Positions 35,401 to 46,596 are shown, counted from the stretch's first letter. The stretch: 64,000 nucleotides of DNA from Lotus japonicus (GCF_012489685.1 NC_080041.1:30059780-30123779); one strand, 5' to 3'. Notes: generated by a model from the letters alone, not told the origin. Translations and numbers: made by a program.

Positions 35401-37121
35401 GGCGTGCATCCCTAATCTCACTCTCTTAGGGCTACCTTCCACCAAGGCTAACCTTTAGTGACTGATTAGGGTACCCGATGGCGTAGGTGGACCGAATCGA
35501 GTGTGCATCCGTGAGTTCTTATACTTAGGTCGAGAGGGGCGTGCATCCCTAATCTCACTCTCTTAGGGCTACCTTCCACCAAGGCTAACCTTTAGTGACT
35601 GATTAGGGTACCCGATGGCGTAGGTGGACCGAATCGAGTGTGCATCCGTGAGTTCTTATACTTAGGTCAAGAGCGGCGTGCATCCCTAATCTCACTCTCT
35701 TAGGGCTAACCTTTAGTGACTGATTAGGGTACCCGATGGCGTAGGTGGACCGAATCGAGTGTGCATCCGTGAGTTCTTATACTTAGGTCGAGAGGGGCGT
35801 GCATCCCTAATCTCACTCTCTTAGGGCTACCTTCCACCAAGGCTAACCTTTAGTGACTGATTAGGGTACCCGATGGCGTAGGTGGACCGAATCGAGTGTG
35901 CATCCGTGAGTTCTTATACTTAGGTCAAGAGCGGCGTGCATCCCTAATCTCACTCTCTTAGGGCTAACCTTTAGTGACTGATTAGGGTACCCGATGGCGT
36001 AGGTGGACCGAATCGAGTGTGCATCCGTGAGTTCTTATACTTAGGTCAAGAGCGGCGTGCATCCCTAATCTCACTCTCTTAGGGCTACCTTCCACCAAGG
36101 CTAACCTTTAGTGACTGATTATGGTTCCCGATGGGGTAGGTGGACCGAATCGAGTGTGCATCCGTGAGTTCTTATACTTAGGTCAAGAGCGGCGTGCATC
36201 CCTAATCTCACTCTCTTAGGGCTACTTTCCACCAAGGCTAACCTTTAGTGACTGATTAGGGTTCCCGATGGCGTAGGTGGACCGAATCGAGTGTGCATCT
36301 GTGAGTTCTTATACTTAGGTCGAGAGGGGCGTGCATCCCTAATCTCACTCTCTTAGGGCTACCTTACACCAAGGCTAACCTTTAGTGACTAATTAGGGTT
36401 CTCGATGGCGTAGGTGGACCGAATCGAGTGTGCATCCGTGAGTTCTTATACTTAGGTCAAGAGCGGCGTGCATCCCTAATCTCACTCTCTTAGGGCTACC
36501 TTCCACCAAGGCTAACCTTTAGTGACTGATTAGGGTTCCCGATGGCGTAGGTGGACCGAATCGAGTGTGCATCCGTGAGTTCTTATACTTAGGTCGAGAG
36601 GGGCGTGCATCCCTAATCTCACTCTCTTAGGGCTACCTTCCACCAAGGCTAACCTTTAGTGACTGATTAGGGTACCCGATGGCGTAGGTGGACCGAATCG
36701 AGTGTGCATCCGTGAGTTCTTATACTTAGGTCAAGAGCGGCGTGCATCCCTAATCTCACTCTCTTAGGGCTACCTTCCACCAAGGCTAACCTTTAGTGAC
36801 TGATTAGGGTTCCCGATGGGGTAGGTGGACCGAATCGAGTGTGCATCCGTGAGTTCTTATACTTAGGTCAAGAGCGGTGTGCATCCCTAATCTCACTCTC
36901 TTAGGGCTACCTTCCACCAAGGCTAACCTTTAGTGACTAATTAGGGTTCCCGATGGCGTAGGTGGACCGAATCGAGTGTGCATCCGTGAGTTCTTATACT
37001 TAGGTCGAGAGCGGCGTGCATCCCTAATCTCATTCTCTTAGGGCTACCTTCCACCAAGGCTAACCTTTAGTGACTGATTAGGGTTCCCGATGGCGTAGGT
37101 GGACCGAATCGAGTGTGCATT
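32423..37121. repeat. Satellite array, 137-bp unit with 121-bp variant, ~35 copies
   Basis: Head-to-tail units beginning GAATCGAGTGTGCATCCG. From the first start (32423) to the last partial start (37107) there are 35 units: 28 of 137 bp and 7 of 121 bp (starting near 33246, 34052, 34310, 34431, 35237, 35632 and 35890). The short form lacks 16 bases between two GGCTA words, consistent with deletion between direct repeats. Variants such as GAGAGGGGCG against AAGAGCGGCG and TACCC against TTCCC are shared by non-adjacent units. The array is not AT-rich and no frame is open through it. Confidence 0.97.
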
Positions 37122-37922
37122 CATTTATTTTTTTTAAATTTGAACAAATTTACATATTCAATTCATTTATTTTATGGGTATTGAAAATTCAGTGCATTAA
37201 TATTTTACTAGTTTACAAATTTTGTATTTTTTTTATTTTTAAAAATCAAAAGTTGTATTTACGTTTTATGCATTATGTATACTTTCAAAATACTCTTTAG
37301 TATTTAGTATTAATATCGAAATTTTTTAATATATTTAAGTGGGTTTTTAAATCAAATAATTGAGGCAGAGATTTTTTATATAATCAAGTGGGATTTTAAA
37401 CCATTTAAGTGATGCACAGATTTTGCAGCCCTAATTAAGTGGGTTTTTAAATCAATTTTGGAAGAAATCACATTTTGAAGACAAAAATTATTTAAAAAAG
37501 AAAAGTGTAAAGGTCATTATGAGCTGTTCAAACGTGACCCTCGAATCACGAGTATACCCCTATTATTTCACGCAGGTGGGCGATTTCGCCCCTATTAAAT
37601 GGCCTATTATAACGAGTATGCCCCTACTTTTTTGTCCCAGAATATCCATTATGCCCCTATATCAACACCGGAAATGACCAGTTTGCCCCTACTTTTGGCT
37701 AAAAATGTCAGATTCAATGTGTTGGAACGCGGGAAGTCATGAGTGCAACAGGCGGCATAGGGTACAATCAAATCAATCAGAAGAAGAAGTGGAAAGGTTT
37801 ATGGAGTTGGAGTTTATTTTCAATTTTCAATAGCAATTTACACTTGACCCACTTCATTTTAGTGAGAAATCATCAGCCAAGCCGTCGTTTGGCCTCAACC
37901 ATGCCAGCTAGCGTGATGAGGC
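37122..37922. other. AT-rich spacer then degenerate TGCCCCTA repeats
   Basis: 37122-37500 is AT-rich without features. 37545-37700 holds about five TGCCCCTA-type words (ACCCCTATT or GCCCCTACTTTT) spaced about 30-40 bases apart. They resemble subterminal repeats of plant transposons or a decayed minisatellite. No gene is supported here. Confidence 0.5.
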
Positions 37923-37930
37923 TATATAAA
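37923..37930 (+). promoter_or_regulatory. TATA box for the Ulp1-like gene
   Basis: TATATAAA lies 108 bases upstream of the proposed ATG at 38031. An 18-bp perfect palindrome follows at the expected start of transcription. Confidence 0.55.
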
Positions 37931-37935
37931 GCTTC

Positions 37936-37953
37936 TCTAGACTCGAGTCTAGA
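37936..37953. repeat. 18-bp perfect palindrome at the predicted transcription start
   Basis: TCTAGACTCGAGTCTAGA is its own reverse complement. It lies 6-23 bases past the TATA box of the Ulp1-like gene. Confidence 0.85.
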
Positions 37954-38030
37954 CGTTTTGACACCCAATCCTCACCGCAAAACCCACCGGAAAACCCACC
38001 ACCACAAAACCCATCATCGCCGGCGAAGAC

Positions 38031-41000
38031 ATGACTGGAAGAGGAAAAACCCCTCGGAGAATGACCACGAGGAAGAGAAGGACTCGAGATGTTGACTCGA
38101 TCACCTCTCCTTTGAAGTCTCGCACCCACCCAACCCTTTCCATCCATTCTGTCAGGCCAAGGAAGATACCGTCCATCATCACCATATCTTCCAGGTTTGT
38201 TCGCTACTAAGGTGGTTTTGTTTTCTTTGAAATACATCGTCATGTGATAGTGGATTCTAACTTGTATTTTTTTTTTCTTTTTGCATGACATGGTTCGTGA
38301 AGCCGTCATGAGGTGAAAGGAAAAGGTATCGACCATGATGAACACCCACTGCTTAGGCCTGAGGTCTGTACAGGGAAGGAAAGCCCCAATGAAAAGGTAT
38401 GTTCAAGTTTAGATTTGTAGGATTTCTGTTGTTATGGTTTTTTAGGGTTTCGGTTGAGGTTTTTGGCACAAATATTTTCCTTATTTCTGATTCTGATTTT
38501 GTCATAAACCAACAAATCTACGACAAATCTGCCATATCTTTTCATTATCTTCTTCCACTGAAGTTGACAAATGTATTTTACTATTAAGTCAAATGCGAAG
38601 TCAAAATGGTTTTTTTTTATTCAAGGTCAAAAGGGGGGTTTATTTAGGGTTTTGAAAGTGATTGTTGGTATAGAAGGAAACTCCCATGTGAAAGTGATTT
38701 TGTAGGGTTTCGGGTTTGTTTGTTTGTTTTTTCCTATAAAGTGATTGTTGGTATAAAAGGAAAAGGAAAAGGAAGGCCTAAAAGGAAACTCCCATGTGTG
38801 TGCAGTATCTGACTTTGGTTTAAAAGGACCCTACCTGGCTTATTTGTTCTTTATCATGTGATGTGTCTTGTTTGTCATTTACTTGTGAAGAAGATTCTTC
38901 TTCCTGACTTTTCTGTCTTCACATTTTTTGTCATATACAAATGACTTCCTTTTCACAGTACTTGGAAACCTTTATGGCACCAACCTCTATTACCTTACCA
39001 TGTGTTTAGTGTTTAATTTAATTATTTGTCCTTTGCTGACAACTTCAAAAAAACCTTCTGTGATAAAGAGTGAGTGAGAGAGAATGAAAGTGGTGGCATT
39101 TCTTTCTCATAATGATGTCTGACTGTGACTCTGATTTCAGTTTTAACTTTTCTCATTATTTATGCCCACCTTGCAATAACTTTTCTCATTATTTCTGACA
39201 ACCCTGTGCAGGATGTTCTAAATACAGTGACTGGATTGAAGGAAGATGTCAACAAGCTCATGCATGTTGTTGGGTTCTTAGCAAATGCTTGGTGCAGCCA
39301 AAACACCATAAGTTCTCATACAGCCACACCAGAGAAACCAATTTCAGTAGGAACTGAATATGTTATCACCCCAAAGTACTCTCTCCGAACTGCAGCTACT
39401 GAAGAAATCCTTCACAAATTCTTGAAGACCAACCCAACAAATGAGAAAGCTAAACCCACAGATGTAAGTGGACTGGTGAAGAAGCTGTTCTCTCCATCTG
39501 AGTTTCAAACCATACACCCTGTTCCACTAGGCACCAAGACAGCTACCCCTTCCTTTAAGCCAAATGACATGGATCCCACCAAGACAGCAACTCCTTCATC
39601 AAAACCAAATGACAACACTCCTTTGTGCACTCCAGTCCCTCCAATTGATCCATTATATATTCCCTCTGTAAGTTCTTTATGACTCTCTCCATATGTGAAT
39701 GACTATTATTTATTTTAATTTTAGCATTTTAGCAGACATTGACTACTTTATTTATAATTTATTTGTGTTTGAATCAGTGGCTGCTTAGCTTGTTTGGACC
39801 TGCTGTGACAGAGTCCCTAAGCTACATGGAGGCTGCTGTGGCTTGCTATATCTTTAAGAGGTGTACTGCTGGAAGTGCAGACAGGTAGATAGTAGATTAG
39901 TTTAATAATTTTTCTTATACAATATATATCTACAATATATATCTTTTAGTATTTTATTTTTAATAATTATTAATCTTTATTATTGTTAAACACAGCAAGG
40001 AGACAATCATCAAACCAATCCTGAATAATGTTGATGGTACTCGCCGCATTATGCAATTCCTGAAGCCCAAAAAGAGTGTTGACCAAGAAATCATAAACTT
40101 GACTGCCTGCATGTTGACATACACTGAAAGAGCCTTCAACAAGAATCAAACCACTTGGTTCTTGCCTACTTACTTCTCAGTAAGTTTTCCCTCTGTAGTA
40201 GAAATATGTTAGTTAGTTAATGTTATATTATTCCATGCATTAATTGTCTGCCTTTTCTTATTTGACAGCAATACATCCTTGGTTGGACAACCCATCCCCG
40301 AAGCATGACTATCCATCAGCAAAGAAGCTTCATGGGAAAGATAGAAGTCTTGACAAAAGTTTGTTACCTATGACTTCTATCTACCTATGTCAATGTAAAT
40401 AAAACTCTAACTATCAATGTATGCATTTTTTGACATTATGTTAGGTGTTTGTGCCGATGAATGACAACAACGAGCACTGGTACTTGATTGTGTTTGACTT
40501 TGAGAATCAAGAAGTAGTCCTATTAGACTCGTTCCCTCAATCTGATAGGCTACAGTATAGGATAACAGATGCAAAGCTAGTTGTAAGTCTTCACATCTAT
40601 TTTTTTTTTGTCTTATCCGCTGTGGTTCAGCTACATGTGTTTATCATTAAAGCTACACTAATTCACTCTGCATTCATTCAGGCACTCTACATGGAGGTCA
40701 TGCTCAGGGACAGCACATTCTACCAGCTTGAAACAACTCCAAGGCCATGTTGCTCCCAGTTTAGGGTTGTCATACCCCAGGGATTACCAGCGCAGAGAGC
40801 TAATTCGTAAGTGCCTCTCACTTCTAACTTTTTGTTTCATTTTAACCACTTCTAACTTTTTGTATCACTTTCATGATGAATTTTGTAGAAATGATTGTGG
40901 CATTTGGGTCGCATCTTGGATGAAGGACAGTAGAAGATGTGGTTACAATCTTCAGTTTTCTTACTTTTCTGAAACTTTAACAATTGTGCTCTGAGACTTT

Positions 41001-41183
41001 ATGAACTGGGTACAGAACTGTGATCAATGTATGTATTTTTTGCAGGTTAACAATGGGACTCGTTTGACACTGGCATTGCAGCTTGCTCTCCACCCGTTCA
41101 ACGAAATGCAGGATGTGTTGATAAGGAAGTCCTTTGACAATTATGGGACCCTGGTGAAGTCCATGTTCACTAGGAAGAATTGA
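38031..41183 (+). CDS. Ulp1-like (C48) cysteine protease, multi-exon
   Basis: SUMO-protease-fold peptidase, often found as cargo of plant Mutator-like and CACTA elements. Exons in frame: 38031-38194, 38303-38396, 39212-39667, 39778-39884, 39996-40179, 40269-40358, 40445-40582, 40682-40806, 40889-(donor unresolved, about 40961-41008) and 41046-41183. The N-terminus is very basic (MTGRGKTPRRMTTRKRRTR), then a Pro/Thr-rich linker (KTATPSFKPND). Catalytic residues: His in NDNNEHWYL, Asp in VVLLDSFPQ and Cys in NDCGIWVASW, with Gln candidates in VVIPQGLPAQ. The order H-D-Q-C matches family C48. Predicted length is about 520 residues. The ninth-exon donor is uncertain, so the residues between NDCGIW and VNNGTRLTLAL are not fixed. 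Whether it acts on SUMO or another substrate cannot be told. Confidence 0.82.
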
Positions 41184-41811
41184 ACCTGCCTTTGCAAAGC
41201 TTAGCATGTTTTGAGGATGGGGAGAAAGCTGCGGTTTAGCTTTTGTGCATGTTGTTTGGAATTCTGTCTAAAATGCCCGCCCCCATGATTTTGTGCATGT
41301 TTAATTATTAATCTTGCTCTTGGACAACGTTGGCCTGTGTGCCATTATTTTCTGATCTGATCTTTGCTTGGATGTTGGAATCCTTTAACTTTATTTTCGG
41401 ACAAATCTGATCTTGATCTTGCCATTTGGTTTTGGTGTCTATTTGATTTTACTTAATTAGATGCATTAATCCACTAATGATCTCGCAATGAGTTGTTTTT
41501 GGCTCATGCGTATACATTTCATTCGTATACATTTCATGTTTCATGTTTCCATACTAAACTTCATGATAGAATAATCATGCGTATACATAATCATACTTAC
41601 TTCACTTCTTTTTTCAAAAAAAAAAACATAACATTTCATGTTTCATGTTTCCATACTAAACTTCATGATAGCATAAATTATGGTTCTGGGCCAAATGTAG
41701 ATCATTACATAAAGACATATAAGCTACGTAGAAACATGGAACCAAAAGCTATTGCAACAAAACATATAAGTTTCAAGTCTTAAATACGTACTACATTTCA
41801 GACACTTAAAC
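41184..41811. other. 3' flank of the Ulp1-like gene
   Basis: 3' UTR and intergenic DNA. It contains a duplicated ~40-base phrase (CATTTCATGTTTCATG, at about 41526 and 41634, each followed by TTTCCATACTAAACTTCATG). Confidence 0.5.
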
Positions 41812-42307
41812 TTAACCCATTTTGCTTGCAAAAGCTATTGCAACAATCACAAGCACAATACAAACCAAAACAAACACCCAAGTGCCCCTAATAACCTGCT
41901 CATAAGCTTCCTCCCTCCTCCTTGCATCAGCTAGCAAAACTTTAAAAGTGGCTTCCTCAATCTGAGCAGCAGTGGTCTCCTTGTTACTTTGTGAATTACT
42001 CACAGTAGAATGGTTCATTTGAGGTACTTCATCCACAGCTTGAGTAGGACCTTCAGCCCAATCAAAATAATTGCACCCCTATACATTGAACTTAAACTAA
42101 GATCAAGAATTAGGAATAACACAGTATATTTCACACCAATTAGTTTAGGTTTAGTTTATTTACCCCAGTAGGGCATTGATAAAAAGTGCGCCCATAGTTG
42201 AACTTAGTCCATGACGTCTTAAGGGTCGGATAAACACCACACTTGCAACGCCTTCCATCATTAACAAAATTTCCAGATCTAGGGGAAGTAAATGATTGGG
42301 AGGCCAT
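41812..42307 (-). CDS. GRF-type zinc-finger protein with C-terminal membrane anchor
   Basis: Two exons, 42164-42307 (48 codons) and 41812-42078 (88 codons plus stop), joined in phase 0 across a GTAAAT..TATAG intron, giving about 136 residues. Exon 1 has CKCGVYPTLKTSWTKFNYGR and FYQCPTG, and exon 2 begins GCNYFDW. The C-x-C..C..C spacing with the YGRxFYxC and FxW signatures is the GRF zinc finger. A coiled-coil-like linker follows, then one membrane span near the C-terminus (VFVLVCIVLVIVAIAFA) and a short basic tail. Small GRF-plus-anchor proteins are frequent in plant genomes and often sit in transposon-rich DNA. The role is unknown; GRF fingers bind nucleic acids in other proteins. Confidence 0.82.
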
Positions 42308-42434
42308 TTCTTAAACTACAAAACAAATACTAAGCATAAGCATAAGCAGTAAAATATAAAACTTATTTTAAGCGCAGTGCAATAGAAAACATCATTTGTC
42401 CTCAACATGAAATCATGGCCACACAACTACTAAT

Positions 42435-43441
42435 CTAATTGCCATTGGCACCATTGCCATTATGGCGCTCAATCCTAACATGCAGAATGTTATTGGACCC
42501 ATTAACAGTTCTGAAAAACAGCCGGTCGTGTTCGGCTAAAGAGTTGTCAGTGACAAACTTGTAAAACCCATCGCCAAGATGGCAATCAGTAATTCTTCCA
42601 TTCCTCTTCCTCCAACAGAGCTTGCAAATGTACCACTCTTCATCCCCTTCATTCTTCAATAAAACAGATTGCCAGTTCTCTCTAAGGTGGCCACGGACAT
42701 ATGACCGTGGCAATGCCTGAAAAAAATAAAGTAAAAAGTTGCATTAGAGAGACATATACATATACTACAAGCATCTATCTAAAAAATACAAACATCGATG
42801 CTTACCACAGTCTGACCACCACCAGCAAGAGAACTAGTCACATTCTTCTCAAAGGTTTGAATTCCATTTTGAGGTTGGCCAGGTGCAGCAACTTCTTCCG
42901 CAGCCACAACCTCTTCAGCAGCCACAACCTCTTCAGCAGCCACAACCTCTTCCTCAGCCATAACCTCCTCCTCATGAACAAGCTCTTCCTCAGCCACAGC
43001 CACATCCTCTTCATCATTGTCAGAACTCAAGTATATAACCTCTGGGGTTGGGGGTTTTGGAGAAGGGGAATGGGTTGGTGTTTTGTTCTTCCCTTTTTCA
43101 CTATGATTTGGATACGGGAAATGCTTTTTATTTTCATCATAAATTTCAACTTTGAACCTATTCCCCCCTTCATGTATGAAAACCATATCATGATCTTTTT
43201 GAAGACCATAAAATGAAACCAATATAGGAATAGCCTCAAAAAGAATCCCTTCAGACGGCCCCACCAAAACTTTCAACTTCAAACAGTTTCCCATAGGATC
43301 AGTCAGCTGCACCTCATTCTTAATTTCGTTTTTCTTACTTTCATAAAAAACCTTTGGCAATCTCATGTTAAAATCTCCCAGAATTATAGGGATTGAAAAC
43401 TTTGGGGCATTTCTACGAGAGGAAGAACCACAGGGATCCAT
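42435..43441 (-). CDS. Protein with two B3-like DNA-binding domains
   Basis: Exons 42806-43441 (212 codons) and 42435-42716 (93 codons plus stop) join in phase 0 (GTAAGC..TTTCAG), giving about 305 residues. The N-terminal part (PIILGDFNMRLPKVFYES, then VSFYGLQKDHDMVFIHEG) and the C-terminal part (ALPRSYVRGHLRENW, then CHLGDGFYKFVTDNSLAEHD) both have the B3 pattern: LP..F...., a central W or equivalent, and GW/GFxxFxxxNxLxxxD. They are separated by a Pro/Ser-rich stretch and a strongly acidic repeat of VVAAEE. This resembles plant-specific REM-type B3 factors. It is transcribed on the strand opposite to the Ulp1 gene. Confidence 0.8.
42895..42972. repeat. 18-bp coding minisatellite in the B3 gene linker
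   Basis: About four copies of CAGCCACAACCTCTTCAG (from 42901, period 18), encoding the repeated acidic VVAAEE on the minus strand. The outer copies are degenerate. Confidence 0.85.
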
Positions 43442-44583
43442 TGCTTCACAATAAAAAAATTTAGGTAGATTAAATCACCTAAAAAATTATGAATCAAAAA
43501 ATTATCCACAAGCATATGTCATACACATTACCATTGAGCCACATATGTCATAACTGTAAACAACATCTACAACAGAGAAAAACCTCAACCAAAAAACAAC
43601 AGAGAAAACTCAAAGAGATTACCAACCACAAACCCTATCCCAGATCAAACCCCATATCAACAAAGATTGGATTAACCCAATAATCGAAAAACAAAACCTC
43701 AAACACTAAACCCATGGCCAAACACCGCAACAATATCAACATGCAACAAAGGATCGTCAGATAATGAAAGAGAAGCGACAAAAGGATCGTGCTTTACCAC
43801 CCTTCACGAACAAGACACGAACACGCACCAAAGCATGTAAACAAAACAAAAAACCAAACGATTAAAACGACAAGTAAATGGAAACCGACATCAGAGACAA
43901 AACGGAAAACTTAAACTGAAACTGAAAAACGTAACGACAAAGGAGGAAGAGAGGGGAAAGGGAAAGAGTGAGACAAACACTAAGCGGTACTTGAAGTTCA
44001 GAGGAGAAAGGACCGGCGGAGTTGCACTGAGCTTGGTCTTTGTTTGGGAATAGTAAAGCTTCTCCGGGAAGATAAAGCTGATGCAAGGGAAGATAATTTT
44101 GGGAAGGTGAAAAGTGGAGTAGTCATTCAACTCTGACTACCTGCCACCTTGGTTACTTCGGTTAACTAAGGTTAACTTTAATTTCTTTTTCCCTTTTTCG
44201 GTTATTAAAAATTGAAATAACTTAAAATAAATTCCTTGCCACCTGCACCTTTCTAATTGGTCCACGTCATACCCTAACTTATTTCTGTATCATACCTGAC
44301 TCACTCGTACTTCTTAGTTCTGTATTGATTTCACTCTTTGCATGCTTTGTGATACTTGTACAATTCTTGAGACTTGTAGGTTTTTGAACCTCAGAGTTTG
44401 TTGGCTTGAAAATTTGTCCCTAGTTGTCCCTCTTGAGCTAATTGAAGATTTCTTTGTTAGCTAAATGATTGGGATGGATGATAGGTTGGATTTTGGGGAG
44501 TGTTGGTCCTTGCATTGTTTTGGAGCTAAGTAAAGTTGAAAGTGTCTCTTGCCTAAGTGAAAAATATTGAAAAAGAAGAAAAA
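43442..44583. other. B3-gene upstream region and spacer
   Basis: 43442-44130 is A-rich leader/promoter-side DNA of the B3 gene with no TATA I can single out. 44195-44285 is the proposed right inverted repeat. 44286-44583 shows nothing recognisable and, importantly, no WAT1 exons. Confidence 0.45.
44195..44285 (-). repeat. Candidate right terminal inverted repeat
   Basis: Reverse-complement partner of 27371-27455; see that entry. The best-conserved portion is 44256-44271. Confidence 0.4.
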
Positions 44584-44683
44584 NNNNNNNNNNNNNNNNN
44601 NNNNNNNNNNNNNNNNNNNNNNNNNNNNNNNNNNNNNNNNNNNNNNNNNNNNNNNNNNNNNNNNNNNNNNNNNNNNNNNNNNN
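44584..44683. other. Assembly gap (100 N)
   Basis: 100 N replacing the outermost ~40 bases of the left Copia LTR and its flank. The left target duplication is therefore not visible. Confidence 0.99.
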
Positions 44684-45854
44684 AATAACGTTTTCAGTAT
44701 AAAACTTCCATCTTAAAGATTTTGACAAATCTTTCGAGAACTTAAGTGCTAAAGATAAGAGATAGAAAAGCACACAAGGATTTTATCCTGGTTCACTTGA
44801 TAAATCACTCAAGCTACTCCAGTCCACCCGTTAAGGGATTTCTTCCTTCTTAGAATGAAGGCAATCCACTAATCAGGTAAGAGTTACAACTGCACTTGAA
44901 ACCTACAAGTGACTAACAATTACACTGACTTAGCTCACACTAAGATTCACTCTCTTAGTCTTCTCTAGGATCCGATCACCTTGATCTCCTAAAGGAACTA
45001 AACAAACTGTTTATCAAAGAATTGTTTACAAGAGATTTGCTTCTAAAAAGCTAATAGTAAACTCAATGAATTTCAGATGAAAGAAAACTTAGAAGAATTT
45101 AAGATTGTCTTGCGCGTATGTGAATGCTTCTTCTTTTTTCTTTCAGTCTTCAGCCTCTTTATATACTCCAAGGATTAGGGTTGAGCGATGATGGGAAATG
45201 CTACCGTTGGAGGGCAGTTCTGGAAAATCCAGCTTCTGCTGTGGCTGAGAACGTTAGGTAGGTCGTCAGGAAGGTACAGTAGCTTTTGTACTTGGATAGC
45301 GACGCGACCTTTAAACCTAGGAGACTTCTGATCAGGGGAATGCTTCATATTGGAACTTGTGAAGCCGGTTGATCAGAGTCAGAGGGAAAGCACAGATCCT
45401 CTGACCATTGTATCTTCTGATTCTGAACTCAGAGGGAAGAACATGGCCTTCAGAGTTTCTTGCTTCTGGACTTCAGAGTTTCCACTATTCAGCTTCTGGA
45501 TCTTCAGAGTCTTCTACACCATCAGAACATCTGAGCCTTCAGTGTTTCTTGGTTATCAGACTTTCTGGATCTTCAGAACTTCTAGTGACTGAGTCCACAT
45601 CAGAGTTTGTATAACTTCAGAACTTCTGAAGCTTTTCCACTGTTCATACTGAACATGGTGAATGCGAAAGCGTTGCTTGGGTCACTCTTTATACACAGTG
45701 CTTTCTGATTTGTGTGAGATTGAGTTGAGGTCAGAGCCTGCAAATAGCACACTCAGAAAAACACGTTAGAGTACCACAATTGTTCATATCAAAAGGTTAA
45801 CTTGTAATCATCAAAACATAGAGTTGTACTACTAGATCAAAACTTGATCTTACA
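44684..45854 (-). repeat. Copia 3' LTR (outer ~40 bases missing in gap)
   Basis: Matches 55530-56698. It ends on the plus strand in CTTGATCTTACA, next to the polypurine tract. Confidence 0.93.
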
Positions 45855-45872
45855 ATCTCCCCCTTTTTTGAT
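45855..45872 (-). other. Copia polypurine tract
   Basis: Minus-strand AAAAAAGGGGGAGAT directly abuts the 3' LTR start (TGTAAG). It would prime plus-strand DNA synthesis. Confidence 0.9.
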
Positions 45873-46596
45873 GATGACAAAACTAAGATTTTTGATGAAC
45901 AATTCTTAAACATTAAACTGAATTCACTCAGAGTTTAGAGATATAGAATAAGACTTATCCTGATGTGAATAGTTTATCTTGCTCATTCTGAATTCAAGTC
46001 ACTGCTTGATTCTGAGCTTAGCTCCCCCTGAATCTAATACTTGATGAAAACGTTAGTAAAGTCTAGATTCTGAGCTAAATGATATAAGAGTTCAGAGTGA
46101 AAAACTTATGACATAGATGAAAATCGAGTAATCAGAGCGCATAAGTAATCAGAGTCATGGACAAGGTATCAGAGTCTTGGGTATCAGAGTCAACTTATAA
46201 TCACTTCAGAAGAAGTGAAATGTATTCCTTGTATTTGCCCAGTGACACATCTATGGTCATGAAGGTGGAACTCTTAAATTCTCCAAAAGAAAAATAAATC
46301 ACACTAACACATCTTACACATCAAAAACTGGGTTTACTCCCCCTTTTTGTCATAAGCAAAAAGCTTGGGGTGTGAAAAACTTAGCTTGAAGTACAAGGTA
46401 CTCCCCCTTAGAGAAGGTCTAAGTTTAAAGAAAATGAAAATGATGCAAGAATCAGAGTTAGGCGAAATAAATAGAAGAGTTAATGCAAGAGAAGAACGTT
46501 TACCACCGGTCAAGTGAGTAAAGAGAAGGGTCAGTTACCAAGAACTTAACCTCGAGAAACCGTAGGAGCATTAACTTTCAGAGAGAAAGTGAAGCC

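Larger units (their letters stand above)
27371..44285. mobile_element. Candidate giant Mutator-like element with cargo genes (hypothesis)
   Basis: Block bounded by similar sequences in inverted orientation. The left end has TATGACGTGTACCAAT at 27373-27388; the reverse complement of the right end has TATGACGTGGACCAAT (44256-44271). Weaker matches extend ~60-80 bases to TTTCAATTTTTAA on both sides. Inside are a MULE-type transposase gene, two tandem arrays, a Ulp1 protease, a GRF protein and a B3 protein. Mutator-like elements carrying Ulp1-like genes (Kaonashi type) are known in plants. No 9-bp target duplication was established, so the boundaries remain tentative. Confidence 0.4.

Noticed and set aside
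32423..37121. CRISPR-like array of regular repeats
   Set aside because: Units are contiguous near-identical tandem repeats without unique spacers, in plant DNA; it is a satellite.
32423..37121. Telomere-like TTAGGG words in the satellite
   Set aside because: GATTAGGGT occurs once per unit within otherwise unrelated 137-bp sequence; there is no consecutive telomere repeat.
37739..38345. Overlapping ORFs on both strands around 37.7-38.3 kb
   Set aside because: The minus-strand frames lie across the TATA box and first exon of the Ulp1-like gene and show no domain; they are shadows.
42701..43216. 171-codon plus-strand ORF across the B3 gene
   Set aside because: Shadow of the repeat-rich B3 coding exon on the minus strand.
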